Part shown: piece after piece, positions 1 through 9,394 of the stretch
How positions within the stretch are numbered: position 1 is the first letter of the stretch
How the letters are laid out: each line of letters starts with the position of its first letter
Notes under the pieces: model-generated
Told to the model about the DNA's origin: nothing
Seen by the model: only the letters and a program-made list of their open reading frames with translations
The model's database searches: none
DNA from: Aurantiochytrium sp. KH105
Lineage: Eukaryota > Sar > Bigyra > Thraustochytrida > Thraustochytriidae
Assembly: GCA_003116975.1 (NCBI GenBank)
Contig: BGKB01000210.1
Location: 243,629-307,628, forward strand
Reading direction: 5' to 3'
Length of the DNA: 64,000 nucleotides
Position numbers and translations under genes: made by a program

Positions 1-1
1 C

Positions 2-316
2 GCCAGTCTCCGTGGTCAAACGCTTGAGAGCGTTCTCATGAAGCCTGTCCAACGCGTCCCGCGCTACAAGCTCTTGCTTGAGACACTCCTCAAGGAGGTG
101 CCCAAGATTGATCCTAATCATCCCTCGCTCCCGATTGTCGAGGATGCGCTCGAAAAGGTAAAGGAGGCTGCTATTCAAATCAACACTGCCGTCCGCCAGC
201 ACATGAAGCTGCAGTCCATTCTCGGCAAAGATCACATGATCAGCCCCAACTCTTCAATTGCCCGACGCGATGGTGAGGGCAACTTCCTTGCGATTGTCAA
301 TTCCTACGTTGGCTGA
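2..316 (+). CDS. RhoGEF (DH domain), 3' end only
   Basis: The frame is already open at the left edge, so this is the C-terminal part of a longer protein. The visible 104 residues start with the most conserved block of Dbl-homology domains (LESVLMKPVQRVPRYKLLLE, positions 26-85), followed by a helical stretch matching the end of the DH fold. DH domains catalyse GDP/GTP exchange on Rho-family GTPases. Most DH proteins carry a PH domain directly downstream. Here the frame stops about 60 residues after the conserved helix, so the PH domain is absent, placed elsewhere, or reached through an intron I cannot identify. A GTPase-activating counterpart (RhoGAP) lies at 45.5 kb, but nothing links the two directly. 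Confidence 0.7.
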   Translation, partial: ASLRGQTLESVLMKPVQRVPRYKLLLETLLKEVPKIDPNHPSLPIVEDALEKVKEAAIQINTAVRQHMKLQSILGKDHMISPNSSIARRDGEGNFLAIVNSYVG

Positions 317-646
317 TTTCTATTCATCTTTTCTTCCCCACCCTCACCAAATAATGATGATGATGATGTTGTTGTTGTTTTCGTCTGTTGTTCGTTGGCA
401 AAAGAAGAAAAAGGCCTGTTGCCAAGAGCTATCTTTTCTTTGGTGGCCCGCTCACGTGCACACTCCTTTTGTCGAATCATTTCCTTAGAACTTCTGCTCG
501 CCCACCCGCCCACCCAAAGCACCCAACCCACCCTGTTTATTGTTTGACTGACTGTGAAAGGGAAGGACGCAACGCGAGTGTTTCAACTTTGGAAGCCACT
601 TCGTTCGACAGGTTGGTGTTTCCGGTTTTGCGTTGTTGACATTATT
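317..646. other. intergenic, 330 bp
   Basis: This is the 3' flank of the RhoGEF and the 5' flank of the sulfotransferase. It holds an ATG/TTG trinucleotide run at about 353-380 and pyrimidine-rich stretches. No gene or canonical poly(A) signal was seen. The downstream reading frame extends back to a GTG at 554, but the first ATG is at 647. Confidence 0.5.
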
Positions 647-2290
647 ATGAGTCAATCAACACAAAACCAAGTGGAGCCGGCCGAACGACCGTGCGCCATG
701 GGCGGTGCGGAGGACAGCCACCCTGACGCTGGGTCTCCAAGGTCGGCACGCCAGGGACCGGTGCGCTCCCTGGGAAACGATGATGGTCGTGTGCCACCAA
801 ACAAACCCGATACTCCGTTGTCGACGACGAGAACATGGGGCAGTGCCCACCAAGGCGCGGAGTCTCCCACGAACCATGAACCTGTGCGAAACCGATCGCC
901 TACCCACGCGCCACGATCCAGTCAAAAGGAGGATGCGCCAGGGTCTCCATCCCGCGGATCTCGACCTGCTACGCCATCACCAGCGCAAACGCAAACGACA
1001 ACCTTGATGAGTTTTCGATCAAATCGAAACATATTAATCTTCGCAGGTCTCTGCGTCGTTGCAGTGCTGAGCGCCATGCAAGCACTGGCACCACCACTCG
1101 CGACACTCTTTTCCGACACTGGCCTTGTGCAGGATGATCCCGTACTCTTGCCGGAGCAAGAGAGCCCGAGGTCTCAATCTGGCAGTGACCGCATTGTCAC
1201 CGCTCCAAAAGATTCTGGCATGCCGCCACCTGCGAAAAGTTCGGGAAAGGCCAGACGAGGACGTCTGCAATGCGAAGCAAACGCCAAATCCGGCATCTCT
1301 GTGCGCCGAGATCCTTGCTTTGTGAGCGGCATCTCGAAGCGATGCGGTTGCCCCAGTCGCTTCACGCTGCGACTTTTGCGACCTCGATCATCCGTCAATC
1401 TCGACATCACACCGAGCCAACTTCAGGATGAAGCCGTCTTTGCGTACATTCACGTGAACAAAGCGGGTGGACAGACTGTCAAGTCCATTTTAATGGACGC
1501 CATCCAGCGGGGCAATTGGTCCGCAGCCGATTTGGGGACATATACCGGCTGGCAGGCGCTTCGCAATCCAGCTTTGGCCACATCAGTGGAAGACATTGAC
1601 GTCTTCAAGCATCCTAGCATCGAAATCTTCTCGTGTGGCGACGAGGGAACCCGGCACGCGCTTCCTCGACCGACACGAATTGGCAAGTGTGCGGTGCGCG
1701 CGATATGGGGCGGCCTTTCCATGGGGCTGTGCGACCTCTTCCCTGAGCGCCCTTGCATGTATTTCACGACTCTGCGCGATCCCATCAAGCGTGCAGTGAG
1801 TGAGTACAACTACTTTTGTGTGCTCGGCGCGGAACACCGGAAAAAGTGGCTCCCGGAGTGGCGCAAGCTCGGTCACTGTCCCGTTGACATCTATGAATAC
1901 TTCAAAATGGAATTGACGGCACCAAACTTTCTTAAACTACGCCTCACGCGTGGCTGCGACACCAAATGCGGCGTGGAGGCGGCCAAGACAAACCTCGCGC
2001 ACCCATGCGTCCAGTTTCTTGTAATCGAGCACATGAAAGAAGACATGCGCCGCTTTGCGGACAAACTGCGAGGCCCGTTAGCAGATGCATTCGAGGCCGC
2101 ACTTCAAGAAGAGACTCACATCAACAAGAGCGAGCTGCAGGCGCGAACAAAGGCTCAGATGCAGAATGAGACCCTTATGGGAAATTTGGCAGGTCTCCTC
2201 GAGGACGACATGGCCATTTACAATTATGCGCTGACGATTCGCGACGAAAAGTGGCGAAGCCCTCTCCAGGCCTGCCCAGCATCCATGTAA
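647..2290 (+). CDS. type II membrane sulfotransferase (PAPS-dependent), Golgi
   Basis: The protein has 547 residues and starts at the first in-frame ATG. Residues 1-127 are a hydrophilic Ser/Pro-rich cytosolic tail. A single hydrophobic segment at about 129-148 acts as signal anchor, and the rest would be lumenal, the usual layout of Golgi carbohydrate sulfotransferases. The 5'-phosphosulfate-binding loop is visible as IHVNKAGGQTVKS near residue 268. The 3'-phosphate-binding block is TTLRDPIKRAVSEYNYF near 375. Family knowledge: such enzymes move sulfate from PAPS to sugar hydroxyls on glycoproteins or polysaccharides. The order of motifs resembles the heparan-2-O/galactose sulfotransferase superfamily more than the cytosolic one. 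The acceptor cannot be read from sequence. Thraustochytrid cell walls contain sulfated galactans, which would be a plausible substrate (inference). The 3' end converges on the next gene with only 31 bp between stop codons. Confidence 0.75.
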   Translation: MSQSTQNQVEPAERPCAMGGAEDSHPDAGSPRSARQGPVRSLGNDDGRVPPNKPDTPLSTTRTWGSAHQGAESPTNHEPVRNRSPTHAPRSSQKEDAPGSPSRGSRPATPSPAQTQTTTLMSFRSNRNILIFAGLCVVAVLSAMQALAPPLATLFSDTGLVQDDPVLLPEQESPRSQSGSDRIVTAPKDSGMPPPAKSSGKARRGRLQCEANAKSGISVRRDPCFVSGISKRCGCPSRFTLRLLRPRSSVNLDITPSQLQDEAVFAYIHVNKAGGQTVKSILMDAIQRGNWSAADLGTYTGWQALRNPALATSVEDIDVFKHPSIEIFSCGDEGTRHALPRPTRIGKCAVRAIWGGLSMGLCDLFPERPCMYFTTLRDPIKRAVSEYNYFCVLGAEHRKKWLPEWRKLGHCPVDIYEYFKMELTAPNFLKLRLTRGCDTKCGVEAAKTNLAHPCVQFLVIEHMKEDMRRFADKLRGPLADAFEAALQEETHINKSELQARTKAQMQNETLMGNLAGLLEDDMAIYNYALTIRDEKWRSPLQACPASM

Positions 2291-2303
2291 CCTATGTATG
2301 AAG

Positions 2304-2309
2304 AATAAA
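2304..2309 (+). terminator. poly(A) signal AATAAA of the sulfotransferase gene
   Basis: A canonical AATAAA begins 14 bases after the sulfotransferase stop and 13 bases before the stop codon of the convergent gene. The sulfotransferase transcript must therefore end inside the coding region of its neighbour. Confidence 0.55.
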
Positions 2310-2321
2310 AGCATCTCCTTT

Positions 2322-4499
2322 TTAGTCCAGGTACCCAAAGATCTTGGCCAGGGCCATAGGCAGGCTTGGTGAGGCCTCCAAAAAGCTGGACATGTCGGAC
2401 GGCACAGTTTGCAAAGGTTCACTCTTTTGTTCAGGCACTGTCACGTCAAGCACAACGTTCTCTCCTTCGAAAACTTGAAATTGGCGCGGCGGCACAGCAC
2501 GAAGCATAACGACGCGTTCTTGGTCGATATCAAGGTGCTCGGATGCCTCTGCCTGGGCCTCTGGACTCATTTGTGGATCCCCTAACAACGACCAAGAGCT
2601 TTGCGGTGCGCGCTGCGCCTTGAGCATACGCTCCCGGCGTGAAGCACAAACGAGAACCCTGCGTTGCCAGCCAGAGTCTTGACTTGCACTGATTTTCAGA
2701 CGTTTCGACAGAGGCTCGTCATTCGTCGCAGACGGTGTCTTTGGCGCGACTTCCATGATAGTATTGAATACAGCACTTGCAAGGAGCGCATTAAAGCGAG
2801 TCTGTTGATCCAAGCGCCGGAGAATCTCAACGAGCTGATCATGCTGGCTCGGATGAAGCGACACCTGATGCACAATGCTTGCGAGATTCTTTTTCCCTTG
2901 CGAAGGCACCGCTGGTCCTGGGTCGATACGAATGCGTATCCTGTTGGTTCGTGGGTTACCGTTCGCGCGCACGTTGACGCATACATCAAGACGAGGCGGT
3001 GTCTGCAGTGCAACGTCCTTGATGGGTAATCGGCCCCGTGGAGAAAGGAGAAGTGCAAGCACGGCACCTTGTGCCACGGCATCATTTCCGGATGCGCCGG
3101 CAGTTCCATTCGCGTTTGATACCGCCGAAGAAGAAGAAGTTGTCGGGGGAGGGAGAGACGAAAGTGAAAGCAAGCTCTCTGCTGCATCAATACCGAATTC
3201 TACTGGCGGTTCAAATGACAAAACGAGCGCTGTCTTTTCTTGCCACGCGACGTCCTCCTGACGAAGATTTGCTGTCTGAGCGTCGTGGCGAGCTGCAAGT
3301 GTCACAACGAGACGCTGACAGGGCGGCGCACCGGCCTCTCCTTGCGGAGCGCGGAGAATCTTGCTCGCGTCGCGAAGTGGACTCACATGCGCAGCATCGA
3401 GACGCGAAAGATAGCCAGCCGCGACTGGGCGTGGGCCCATTGAGGCCTCGATCCCGCGTGCGACACGTTTGACGCCACCCTGCGATGCCATGAGCGCGGC
3501 TTCGGCATCTTTAGATAAATCATGAAGCGATCCAGCTTTGAGCGCAACCTCAAGATCAGAACGGCGAATGAGCGCACGGATCTTGGCATGCAATAGATGA
3601 ATCTCGCCATCTCGATCGGCGTGCTTCAGACTTTCTAAAATGTCGCTCGCCTCGTCGACGAGTGCAGTCGCATCACCGCTTTCATTGACGAGCTGCGTGC
3701 TGAGGCTAATTTCCCCCTCATTCGAGTACATGACTTCGACAAGGAGGTACTGACCGTGACTAATGTAGATTTTCTTCTCGTCTTCAAGATCGTTCATGAA
3801 ATCGAGGCGAAGATCCTGTGCAAGTTTGAAGAGTTGCGAAGGCAAACAGAGAGAGTGTACCCCGTATTTGCGGTCATAGCCAAGACTGCGCTCATCGCGC
3901 TGTACTTTGGCATAGTCTTTCAGTCGTTTGGCGCGCGTTGTGAGCGACTTGAGACGACCAGACTTGTCACCAAAATCACGCAATTGATCCCGAGCGCGAG
4001 CTCGCCGCACTGGATCCATGGCACCGATTGATTTCTTGTAAGGGTTAGTCACGAATTGACGCAAATTTGCGCACGTCTCGCGAAATTGGGCCACCGCTGC
4101 GCCTGGGCCCTCGGCACCATCGAGCGTGCTAGCATTGAGCGCCGCAAGGGCGCGTGCGGATTCAACGAGGCGCGAGGGTGCTTCGGATGTTTCATCGTCT
4201 GCGCTAGTGGTGGTATCAGCCCCCTCGTTTGTAGTCGATGCCGTTGTTGACGACGTTTTCGAGGCTTTTTTATTGGTGCCGACCTCGGTGGGGCCTTCGA
4301 ACTCGGCCCCGAAGCCTTGCTCGAGCGCGCCCAGGCGCTGGCGCACAACGTCCCGCAGCGCTTCTACAAGCGCGACGGCCGTCTTTCTGTCCACCTCATC
4401 CTCTACCCCGCCCAGATCGTCCTCCTCCTCACCGAGGCCCGCCATGTCCACGTCCATATCCTCGAAGCCCTCGCCACCTCCTAAATCGTCAAACTCCAT
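2322..4499 (-). CDS. possible Mediator subunit 1-like protein
   Basis: The protein has 725 residues from the first ATG. The frame extends upstream to a TTG at 4619, but the acidic MEFDDLGGG start is preferred. Residues 1-130 are acidic and Thr/Ser-rich and probably disordered. From about 190 to 330 there is a helical region followed by a block (KKIYISHGQYLLVEVMYS, then helices ending in LLHAKIRALIRRSDLE) that resembles the conserved N-terminal domain of MED1: a basic linker, a short beta element, then helices. The rest is divergent, with Ser/Pro-rich stretches and a predicted beta-rich C-terminus. If correct, it would bridge activators to RNA polymerase II in the nucleus. The resemblance is pattern-level only, and an unrelated helical protein is quite possible. 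Confidence 0.35.
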   Translation of the reverse strand: MEFDDLGGGEGFEDMDVDMAGLGEEEDDLGGVEDEVDRKTAVALVEALRDVVRQRLGALEQGFGAEFEGPTEVGTNKKASKTSSTTASTTNEGADTTTSADDETSEAPSRLVESARALAALNASTLDGAEGPGAAVAQFRETCANLRQFVTNPYKKSIGAMDPVRRARARDQLRDFGDKSGRLKSLTTRAKRLKDYAKVQRDERSLGYDRKYGVHSLCLPSQLFKLAQDLRLDFMNDLEDEKKIYISHGQYLLVEVMYSNEGEISLSTQLVNESGDATALVDEASDILESLKHADRDGEIHLLHAKIRALIRRSDLEVALKAGSLHDLSKDAEAALMASQGGVKRVARGIEASMGPRPVAAGYLSRLDAAHVSPLRDASKILRAPQGEAGAPPCQRLVVTLAARHDAQTANLRQEDVAWQEKTALVLSFEPPVEFGIDAAESLLSLSSLPPPTTSSSSAVSNANGTAGASGNDAVAQGAVLALLLSPRGRLPIKDVALQTPPRLDVCVNVRANGNPRTNRIRIRIDPGPAVPSQGKKNLASIVHQVSLHPSQHDQLVEILRRLDQQTRFNALLASAVFNTIMEVAPKTPSATNDEPLSKRLKISASQDSGWQRRVLVCASRRERMLKAQRAPQSSWSLLGDPQMSPEAQAEASEHLDIDQERVVMLRAVPPRQFQVFEGENVVLDVTVPEQKSEPLQTVPSDMSSFLEASPSLPMALAKIFGYLD

Positions 4500-5096
4500 C
4501 TTGCCGAAAGTCTTGCTGCCGCTGGTGCGTACGCTACAGCTCCTGCTGCCGGTGCTACTGCTGCGCACGCGCCGCGCGTGTCCTCTCCCGCGCGCCTCGC
4601 CTCGCCTCGCTCGAGGCAAGGGCTGCGTTAATCTTTTGCTTGCATAACAGCAACCAGGCTGCGCACAATCAATCTATGAGACACCCAAGGAATAAGCAGG
4701 CAAGATGGTGTGGTGTATACGTGTAGCATGCGTGAGCAACAAAAGTGGCAGGTGGACGGGCAGCGACATAAAAGACGTCTGCGGATTTTCCTTGTTTCAT
4801 TTACGCAAAGCGTGGAATAAAGATCTACTGTGTCGTGTTCCTGTCTCCCTTCAAAGATGTCATTCCAATACACATTTGGCACGCTGTAAGACTGCTACGC
4901 GAGCGACGTACAAGCTCGAGCTCGAAGTTCGCAGAAAAAGTGTCTCGTTTTTTTTCTAAACATTGCTTAGGAGAGGAGTAAAGACGTGCAAGTGTACAAT
5001 GTTGAGCGTATTCCTCTGAGTCGTCAAGGCTTGCACAACGTGCGTTCTGCATGAAAAGGGAAAAAGGACCGCTGCTGGACAAAGCTACCAATGTGA
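4500..5096. other. intergenic, 597 bp
   Basis: This is the 5' flank of the MED1-like gene (4500 upward) and the 3' flank of the Hook-like gene. The part next to 4500 is GC-rich; the rest is of mixed composition. A T-run lies at about 4949-4957. I see no further gene. Confidence 0.5.
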
Positions 5097-6863
5097 TCAG
5101 AGCTGCTTGCGCGACTTGGCGAGCCACGAGCCCTGTGCAGTAGATTTGAGCGCGGTGTTGCGCTGAATCGAAAGCCCCATGTCATAGAATGCGGACATGA
5201 CGAGACGCTGTTCACGCAAATGAAGCGCATTGTCTTCGTCGCGGATCTTGCGGAAGTTCTCGATTCGCTCCGTTTTCTCGTCGAGCTCTGACTTGAGTGT
5301 TTTCAGTGCAACCTTGTACTTTGATTGAGTTGCGTGGAGCGACTGTTTGACATAAGTCTGGAGTTTCTCCTTGTCTGTGGCGAGCTGGAGACATTCCGAC
5401 TCCTTCTCCTTGAGAGCCGTCTTGAGCTGCTCGACAACCTCGTGGCTGGCGCCTTGTGAGGCGTTGGCAGCGGCCTGAGTGGTGGCACGCTCCAATTCCT
5501 CCTCAAGCTGGGCACTGGCCTTTTCGAGCGCCGTCAATTTTTCCTTGAGCTCGGCGTTTTCGAGCTTCATCGAGGCGGTCGCAGTTTGCTGCGAGTGCGC
5601 CTGAACCTGGTGAGCAAGGCTGGCGTCGGCATTGACGCCCTGGTCCCCTGCTCCCGGGCTCGAAGCGCCGGCACCGGCGGTACCAGCGAGATCGAGCTCT
5701 GCCTCGAGCTGAGCAATGGCCTCCTTGCTGCTGTTAAGCTGATCTTTGAGAAAAGATTCGTGGTCTGCAGCTGCCTTGAGCTTGGACTGCACAGAAGCAA
5801 TCGTTTCATCCTTGGTGCGCATTTCATTGCGAAGTCCAACAAGCTGAGATTCGAGGTCCACGCTCTTGTCCTTGTATGTTTCGAGTTGTTGCTTGAGCGT
5901 AGAGACGGACTTGATTTCGGCATCCATGCGAAGTTGCTTGTCGAGGCTGGTCTGGTTTTCATCTTGGAGTTCTTTGATTTGCATGCGCAGTTGGCTCGTT
6001 TCCTCGAGCTTTTGCATGAGCTTGCTAATCTTTGCCTCGGCTTTGACAAGCTGCGATGATTTTGCCCTCGCGACATCGAGCTCGTCGGCCTGAGTGCGTA
6101 CTTCTTCCTCGTATTGCGCAACCTTTTCTTCCAGAGTGCGCGTCATGGAAGCGTGTTCCTGCTTTGACTCTTCGAGCTCAGTTTCCACCTCATCGACGTG
6201 GTTGAGGGCGTCTCTCAGTCGTCTCTCCAGGTCTCGTACCTTGTCGTTCAAAGTGGCGACCTCTGCGGCGCTGGTGCTGCTGGCGCTGTTGCCCTGGCCT
6301 TCACCACCAGAAGGACTGCGGGCAGGAATGGTGGTTCCTGATGAGGCGGCAGCGCCGCTACTGCTCGTATCGCGGCCATGATGCTGGCCGGCTTGACGGG
6401 TGGCGCCATCCGCATGGGCTTCGCGAAGGACTGCGTTTTCGCGCTCGAGACGCTTTACAATGGCCTTGAGCTGCGTGGCCTCGCCTTCGTCCCACTCACG
6501 TTTGAACTCCTCAATGAGGATCATGAGCGTTGCCTGAAAGTCCTGGTTCAGGGTCATCATATCCCGGACGTATTCCTGCTTTCTGTCGCAATTAACAGCG
6601 GCGCCGAGAGCAGCTTTACTGAGCGAGAGAGCGCTGCCACGGTCGATCATGTACGGCTGTCCTTCGTTCCTAAAGTATCGCTCGAGCAGCTCTGCTGGGC
6701 TTTCGCTTGCGCCGTGCACGTTGGTGATTTCGCCCACGATCTCCCTAAAGGAGGCATTTTCAGGGTCGAGGATCTCCTCGAGCGATCGCAGCGTCGGCAT
6801 GTCTGCATTGGCCTCGATGAGGCTGTTAAGCCATCGCAGCAGTGTCTCTGCGCTCGACGCCAT
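5097..6863 (-). CDS. Hook-like dynein/microtubule adaptor, coiled coil
   Basis: The protein has 588 residues and starts at an ATG. Residues 1-150 match the HOOK N-terminal domain (a calponin-homology-type fold): LLRWLNSLIEAN, then FREIVGEITN, SPAELLERYFRNEGQ and a final helix DFQATLMILIEEFKREW. Residues from about 140 to 570 are almost continuous heptad repeats, with a low-complexity Ser/Gly break near 160-195 and another near 385-405. Known Hook proteins bind dynein light intermediate chain through the N-terminal domain, dimerise through the coiled coil and recruit cargo with the C-terminus. At 588 residues it is shorter than animal Hook (about 720), so the cargo-binding tail may be reduced. 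Other HOOK-domain proteins such as the Girdin/Daple or CCDC88 group remain possible. Confidence 0.7.
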   Translation of the reverse strand: MASSAETLLRWLNSLIEANADMPTLRSLEEILDPENASFREIVGEITNVHGASESPAELLERYFRNEGQPYMIDRGSALSLSKAALGAAVNCDRKQEYVRDMMTLNQDFQATLMILIEEFKREWDEGEATQLKAIVKRLERENAVLREAHADGATRQAGQHHGRDTSSSGAAASSGTTIPARSPSGGEGQGNSASSTSAAEVATLNDKVRDLERRLRDALNHVDEVETELEESKQEHASMTRTLEEKVAQYEEEVRTQADELDVARAKSSQLVKAEAKISKLMQKLEETSQLRMQIKELQDENQTSLDKQLRMDAEIKSVSTLKQQLETYKDKSVDLESQLVGLRNEMRTKDETIASVQSKLKAAADHESFLKDQLNSSKEAIAQLEAELDLAGTAGAGASSPGAGDQGVNADASLAHQVQAHSQQTATASMKLENAELKEKLTALEKASAQLEEELERATTQAAANASQGASHEVVEQLKTALKEKESECLQLATDKEKLQTYVKQSLHATQSKYKVALKTLKSELDEKTERIENFRKIRDEDNALHLREQRLVMSAFYDMGLSIQRNTALKSTAQGSWLAKSRKQL

Positions 6864-8317
6864 CTCGCTCGCTTATTCGCTTGCTTGCGAGCTTGCTCTG
6901 ACCCGCAACGTCGCCGGTCGTGGTCTTCTTCTTCTGCTTCTTCACACGCCGCTTTTCCGCGAGCCTCTTGTGGACTCGACGTCAAGCTCTCTGGGCACCT
7001 GCGCCTGCGCCGGCCAGCTGCCTTGCCGCCTGCGCGCTGCCTGGCTGCCCACGTGTCGCGCGTCGGTGCTTGCTCCTCAGGCTCTCTCTCTCTGGCTGCC
7101 TTCCGTGCCGACACTGCTCGTCAGGTTTGGCGGCTCGCTCGCTGCCAGCTCTGCTCGTCCTGCCGCTCCCTCCCTCCCGGCGCGGTGGGGCACGTCACGC
7201 CGGCCACGCCGAGCTCAGCCGGGCCGAGCTTAGCCGGGCCGCGCGTGTCGCCGCTCGCCGCTGCCCGTCGCCGGCCCGCCCGCGCTCGACTCGCGTTGCC
7301 TGACTGCCGCGCTCAGCTCGAAAGCCGCTTGGGTTCGTCGAGACGGGTGAGGCCGAGAAGACGCAGTTACAGCACCAGCGGGGACAGAAGTCCTCCTCAT
7401 CGTGCAGGCTGCAGCTGCAGGCTGCAGGCGCAGGAAAACGCGACGCCGATATCGCGCCACACGTAGAACAAGCTGTAAGGCGAGGAGTTAGTCGGGACTT
7501 TAATGCCAGGATTGCGGCTGAAGAAATGAAGTCTTCGCAAGATACCGTCCGAACAAGAGTAGAAAAATTAGAAAAATGACGTATGCTTGCACCCCTGGGC
7601 GCAGCGATGGTCTGCTCGACAGCTCGTGCCTTGAGATACGACAAGGAAAAGACGGAATGCATTCATCTCTGCTGTGCGTCGAAGATGATGTATAAATTCG
7701 CACGGCGAGCTTGAGTCTCTTGGTGGGCTTTGTCTCATGGGCTTGAGATACGCTACTGCACATTCATGGATGATGACTCAAGCCTGTGTTCTGTCAAGAA
7801 CGCCCCACCTAGGCATTGACGTTAAAAACCTCCCAAACTCAAACCCTGACACGTAAGCCATTTTGATGAAGACAACTCAGAAGAATTGACTTCTAAAATG
7901 GCTTCCGTTCTCTTTCTCGCTCGCGGCCACCGCGCTGATCCGAGCGCAAGAAAATAGGCAAGGGCCTGACACCAACGAATGCCGGAAGGCATTGCGCTCT
8001 CACACGAACCCATACATTCTAAAGCCTCGCAGCATACATCGTGCTTTTTTTCCAACTCTGCCTGCCTGATGTGAAAGCAGCGATAGCAAGCGAGAGTGTT
8101 TTTCACCGAGTTTTCTGTTTGTTTACTCTTGCTCTAACCACCGCGAGAGCGCCGCGAGAGCAAAAACCTGAAGGCGCATCTGCAGGCTTCGCCCGCGCGC
8201 GCAGCAGTGAAGGAACGCGTGTCTGCTGCTGGCACAGGGCACGGCGTAGTGCAGCGCAGCGGCGAGACGTGTGGCGCCGTGGTATCGTGAGGCGCCGGCG
8301 GCAAGGAAAGCGTTGCG
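6864..8317. other. divergent intergenic region, 1.45 kb
   Basis: This region separates the Hook-like gene (leftward) from NSE2 (rightward) and should hold both promoters. The first 450 bp next to the Hook start are pyrimidine-rich and CG-rich with short GAGCT/GGCCGAGC repeats (about 7205-7245). A minus-strand ATG frame at 7500-7763 would encode 87 residues ending in one hydrophobic helix (AYVIFLIFLLLFGRYL). It matches no family I know and I do not call it as a gene. No RNA gene was recognised. Confidence 0.4.
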
Positions 8318-9175
8318 ATGGCGGCCAAGATGCGCGCGAACGAGGAGGACATCGCGGAAAAGAACGAAGAAGAGCTGCTGGAGGCGCGCAACAAGCAAAA
8401 GCAAGAGCTGGTCGAGAGTCTACGAGAGGTGGAGAAGAATGTGAGGACGTTTCTGAAAAGCGTAGACAAAGCAGCAGAAGAAGTTTTGAATGGAGGCAAG
8501 ACCATCCAGGGCAAATTTGAGGACATGCATACCACCCTCAAGAATGACGAGATCGGCAAGGAATTCTTGGAAGACAAACAAGAGCTCCGCGACAAGTTGT
8601 ATGTAAAGGTGTTCCGACCGTATCGTCAACTTATCGAGGCCCGCATTCAAACAGAACGCAAGCTTGAAGCCATAAAGCAGGTGCTTCAGATTGTGCAGGA
8701 CTGGAGGCCGCAAGACTTCACATCGGAGATTCCCGACGCGGAAAAAGAACTCCAGGGTCGCTTTTTGCTCACGTCCAAAGAAGTAGGTGATCAGGAAATT
8801 CTCGTGCATGCCCTATACAAAGACGATTGGCGAGGTTACCTTCCCAACATGCTTGCCAATGATGAAGACGATGACGTGGAGGTCGACAACGACAATGAAG
8901 TTAATGATAAGTGTCCCGTCCTCCTCGAGCCACTCGACAACCCGCTTAAAAGCGTCAAATGCAACCACGTCATTTCCGCCAAAGGCGTCGAATTTCTTTT
9001 TCCAAAGGGTACCCGCTTCATCAAGTGCCCGGTGGCGGGCTGCGTTCACCAATTGAAAAAGTCTGACTTTCAACATGACGAGCGGCTTGAAAAACGGATT
9101 CAGTACCAGCGTGAGCGAAAGAGGCGTGATTTGGAACTCACTCAGCCGCCTGATGCAACCAATTTGGCCTACTAA
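8318..9175 (+). CDS. NSE2: SMC5/6 complex SUMO E3 ligase NSE2/MMS21
   Basis: The protein has 285 residues, about the family length, and starts at ATG 8318 (a second in-frame ATG at 8330 is possible). Residues 1-130 are charged coiled-coil helices, the part that packs on the SMC5 arm in known complexes. A short acidic linker (about 184-200) precedes an SP-RING domain: KCPVLLEPLDNPLKSVKCNH near 203-222, then a second zinc-ligand cluster KCPVAGC and the family-typical closing helix. SP-RING domains recruit the SUMO-charged E2 UBC9. The SMC5/6 complex acts in recombinational repair and replication-fork stability. Ligand spacing C-x(16)-C-x-H then C-x(4)-C fits NSE2 rather than PIAS. The gene converges on the MFS gene with a 219-bp gap. 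Confidence 0.8.
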   Translation: MAAKMRANEEDIAEKNEEELLEARNKQKQELVESLREVEKNVRTFLKSVDKAAEEVLNGGKTIQGKFEDMHTTLKNDEIGKEFLEDKQELRDKLYVKVFRPYRQLIEARIQTERKLEAIKQVLQIVQDWRPQDFTSEIPDAEKELQGRFLLTSKEVGDQEILVHALYKDDWRGYLPNMLANDEDDDVEVDNDNEVNDKCPVLLEPLDNPLKSVKCNHVISAKGVEFLFPKGTRFIKCPVAGCVHQLKKSDFQHDERLEKRIQYQRERKRRDLELTQPPDATNLAY

Positions 9176-9394
9176 AGTCGCGCACTTCCTTGCATCAATC
9201 GTTACTACTAAATTTACATCAGATTCTATCATAAATCAAGCAATCAATCAATCAACCACAAAGAGATTCGCTCTGGCATGGCATCCTCGCAGTGCACAAC
9301 GCGAACTCCCGGAAAGCGGCTCCAGCACCTTTTCCCCGAAAAAGTGGGTCCTCGTCCCTTTGAAATATTTGCGAAAGACCAGCATTGCACTTTT
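9176..9394. other. convergent 3' gap with AATC repeats
   Basis: This short AT-richer 3' region is shared by the NSE2 and MFS genes. It contains AATC/AATCAATC repeats at about 9238-9256. No exact AATAAA was seen. Confidence 0.4.

Noticed and set aside
6378-7466. 362-codon plus-strand frame opposite the Hook-like gene
   Set aside because: It is antisense to a clear coiled-coil gene and then runs into GC-rich intergenic DNA; no motif and no family.
7500-7763. 87-codon minus-strand frame ending in a hydrophobic helix
   Set aside because: It has an ATG and one possible membrane helix but no family match and no conserved composition; kept only as a note in the intergenic entry.
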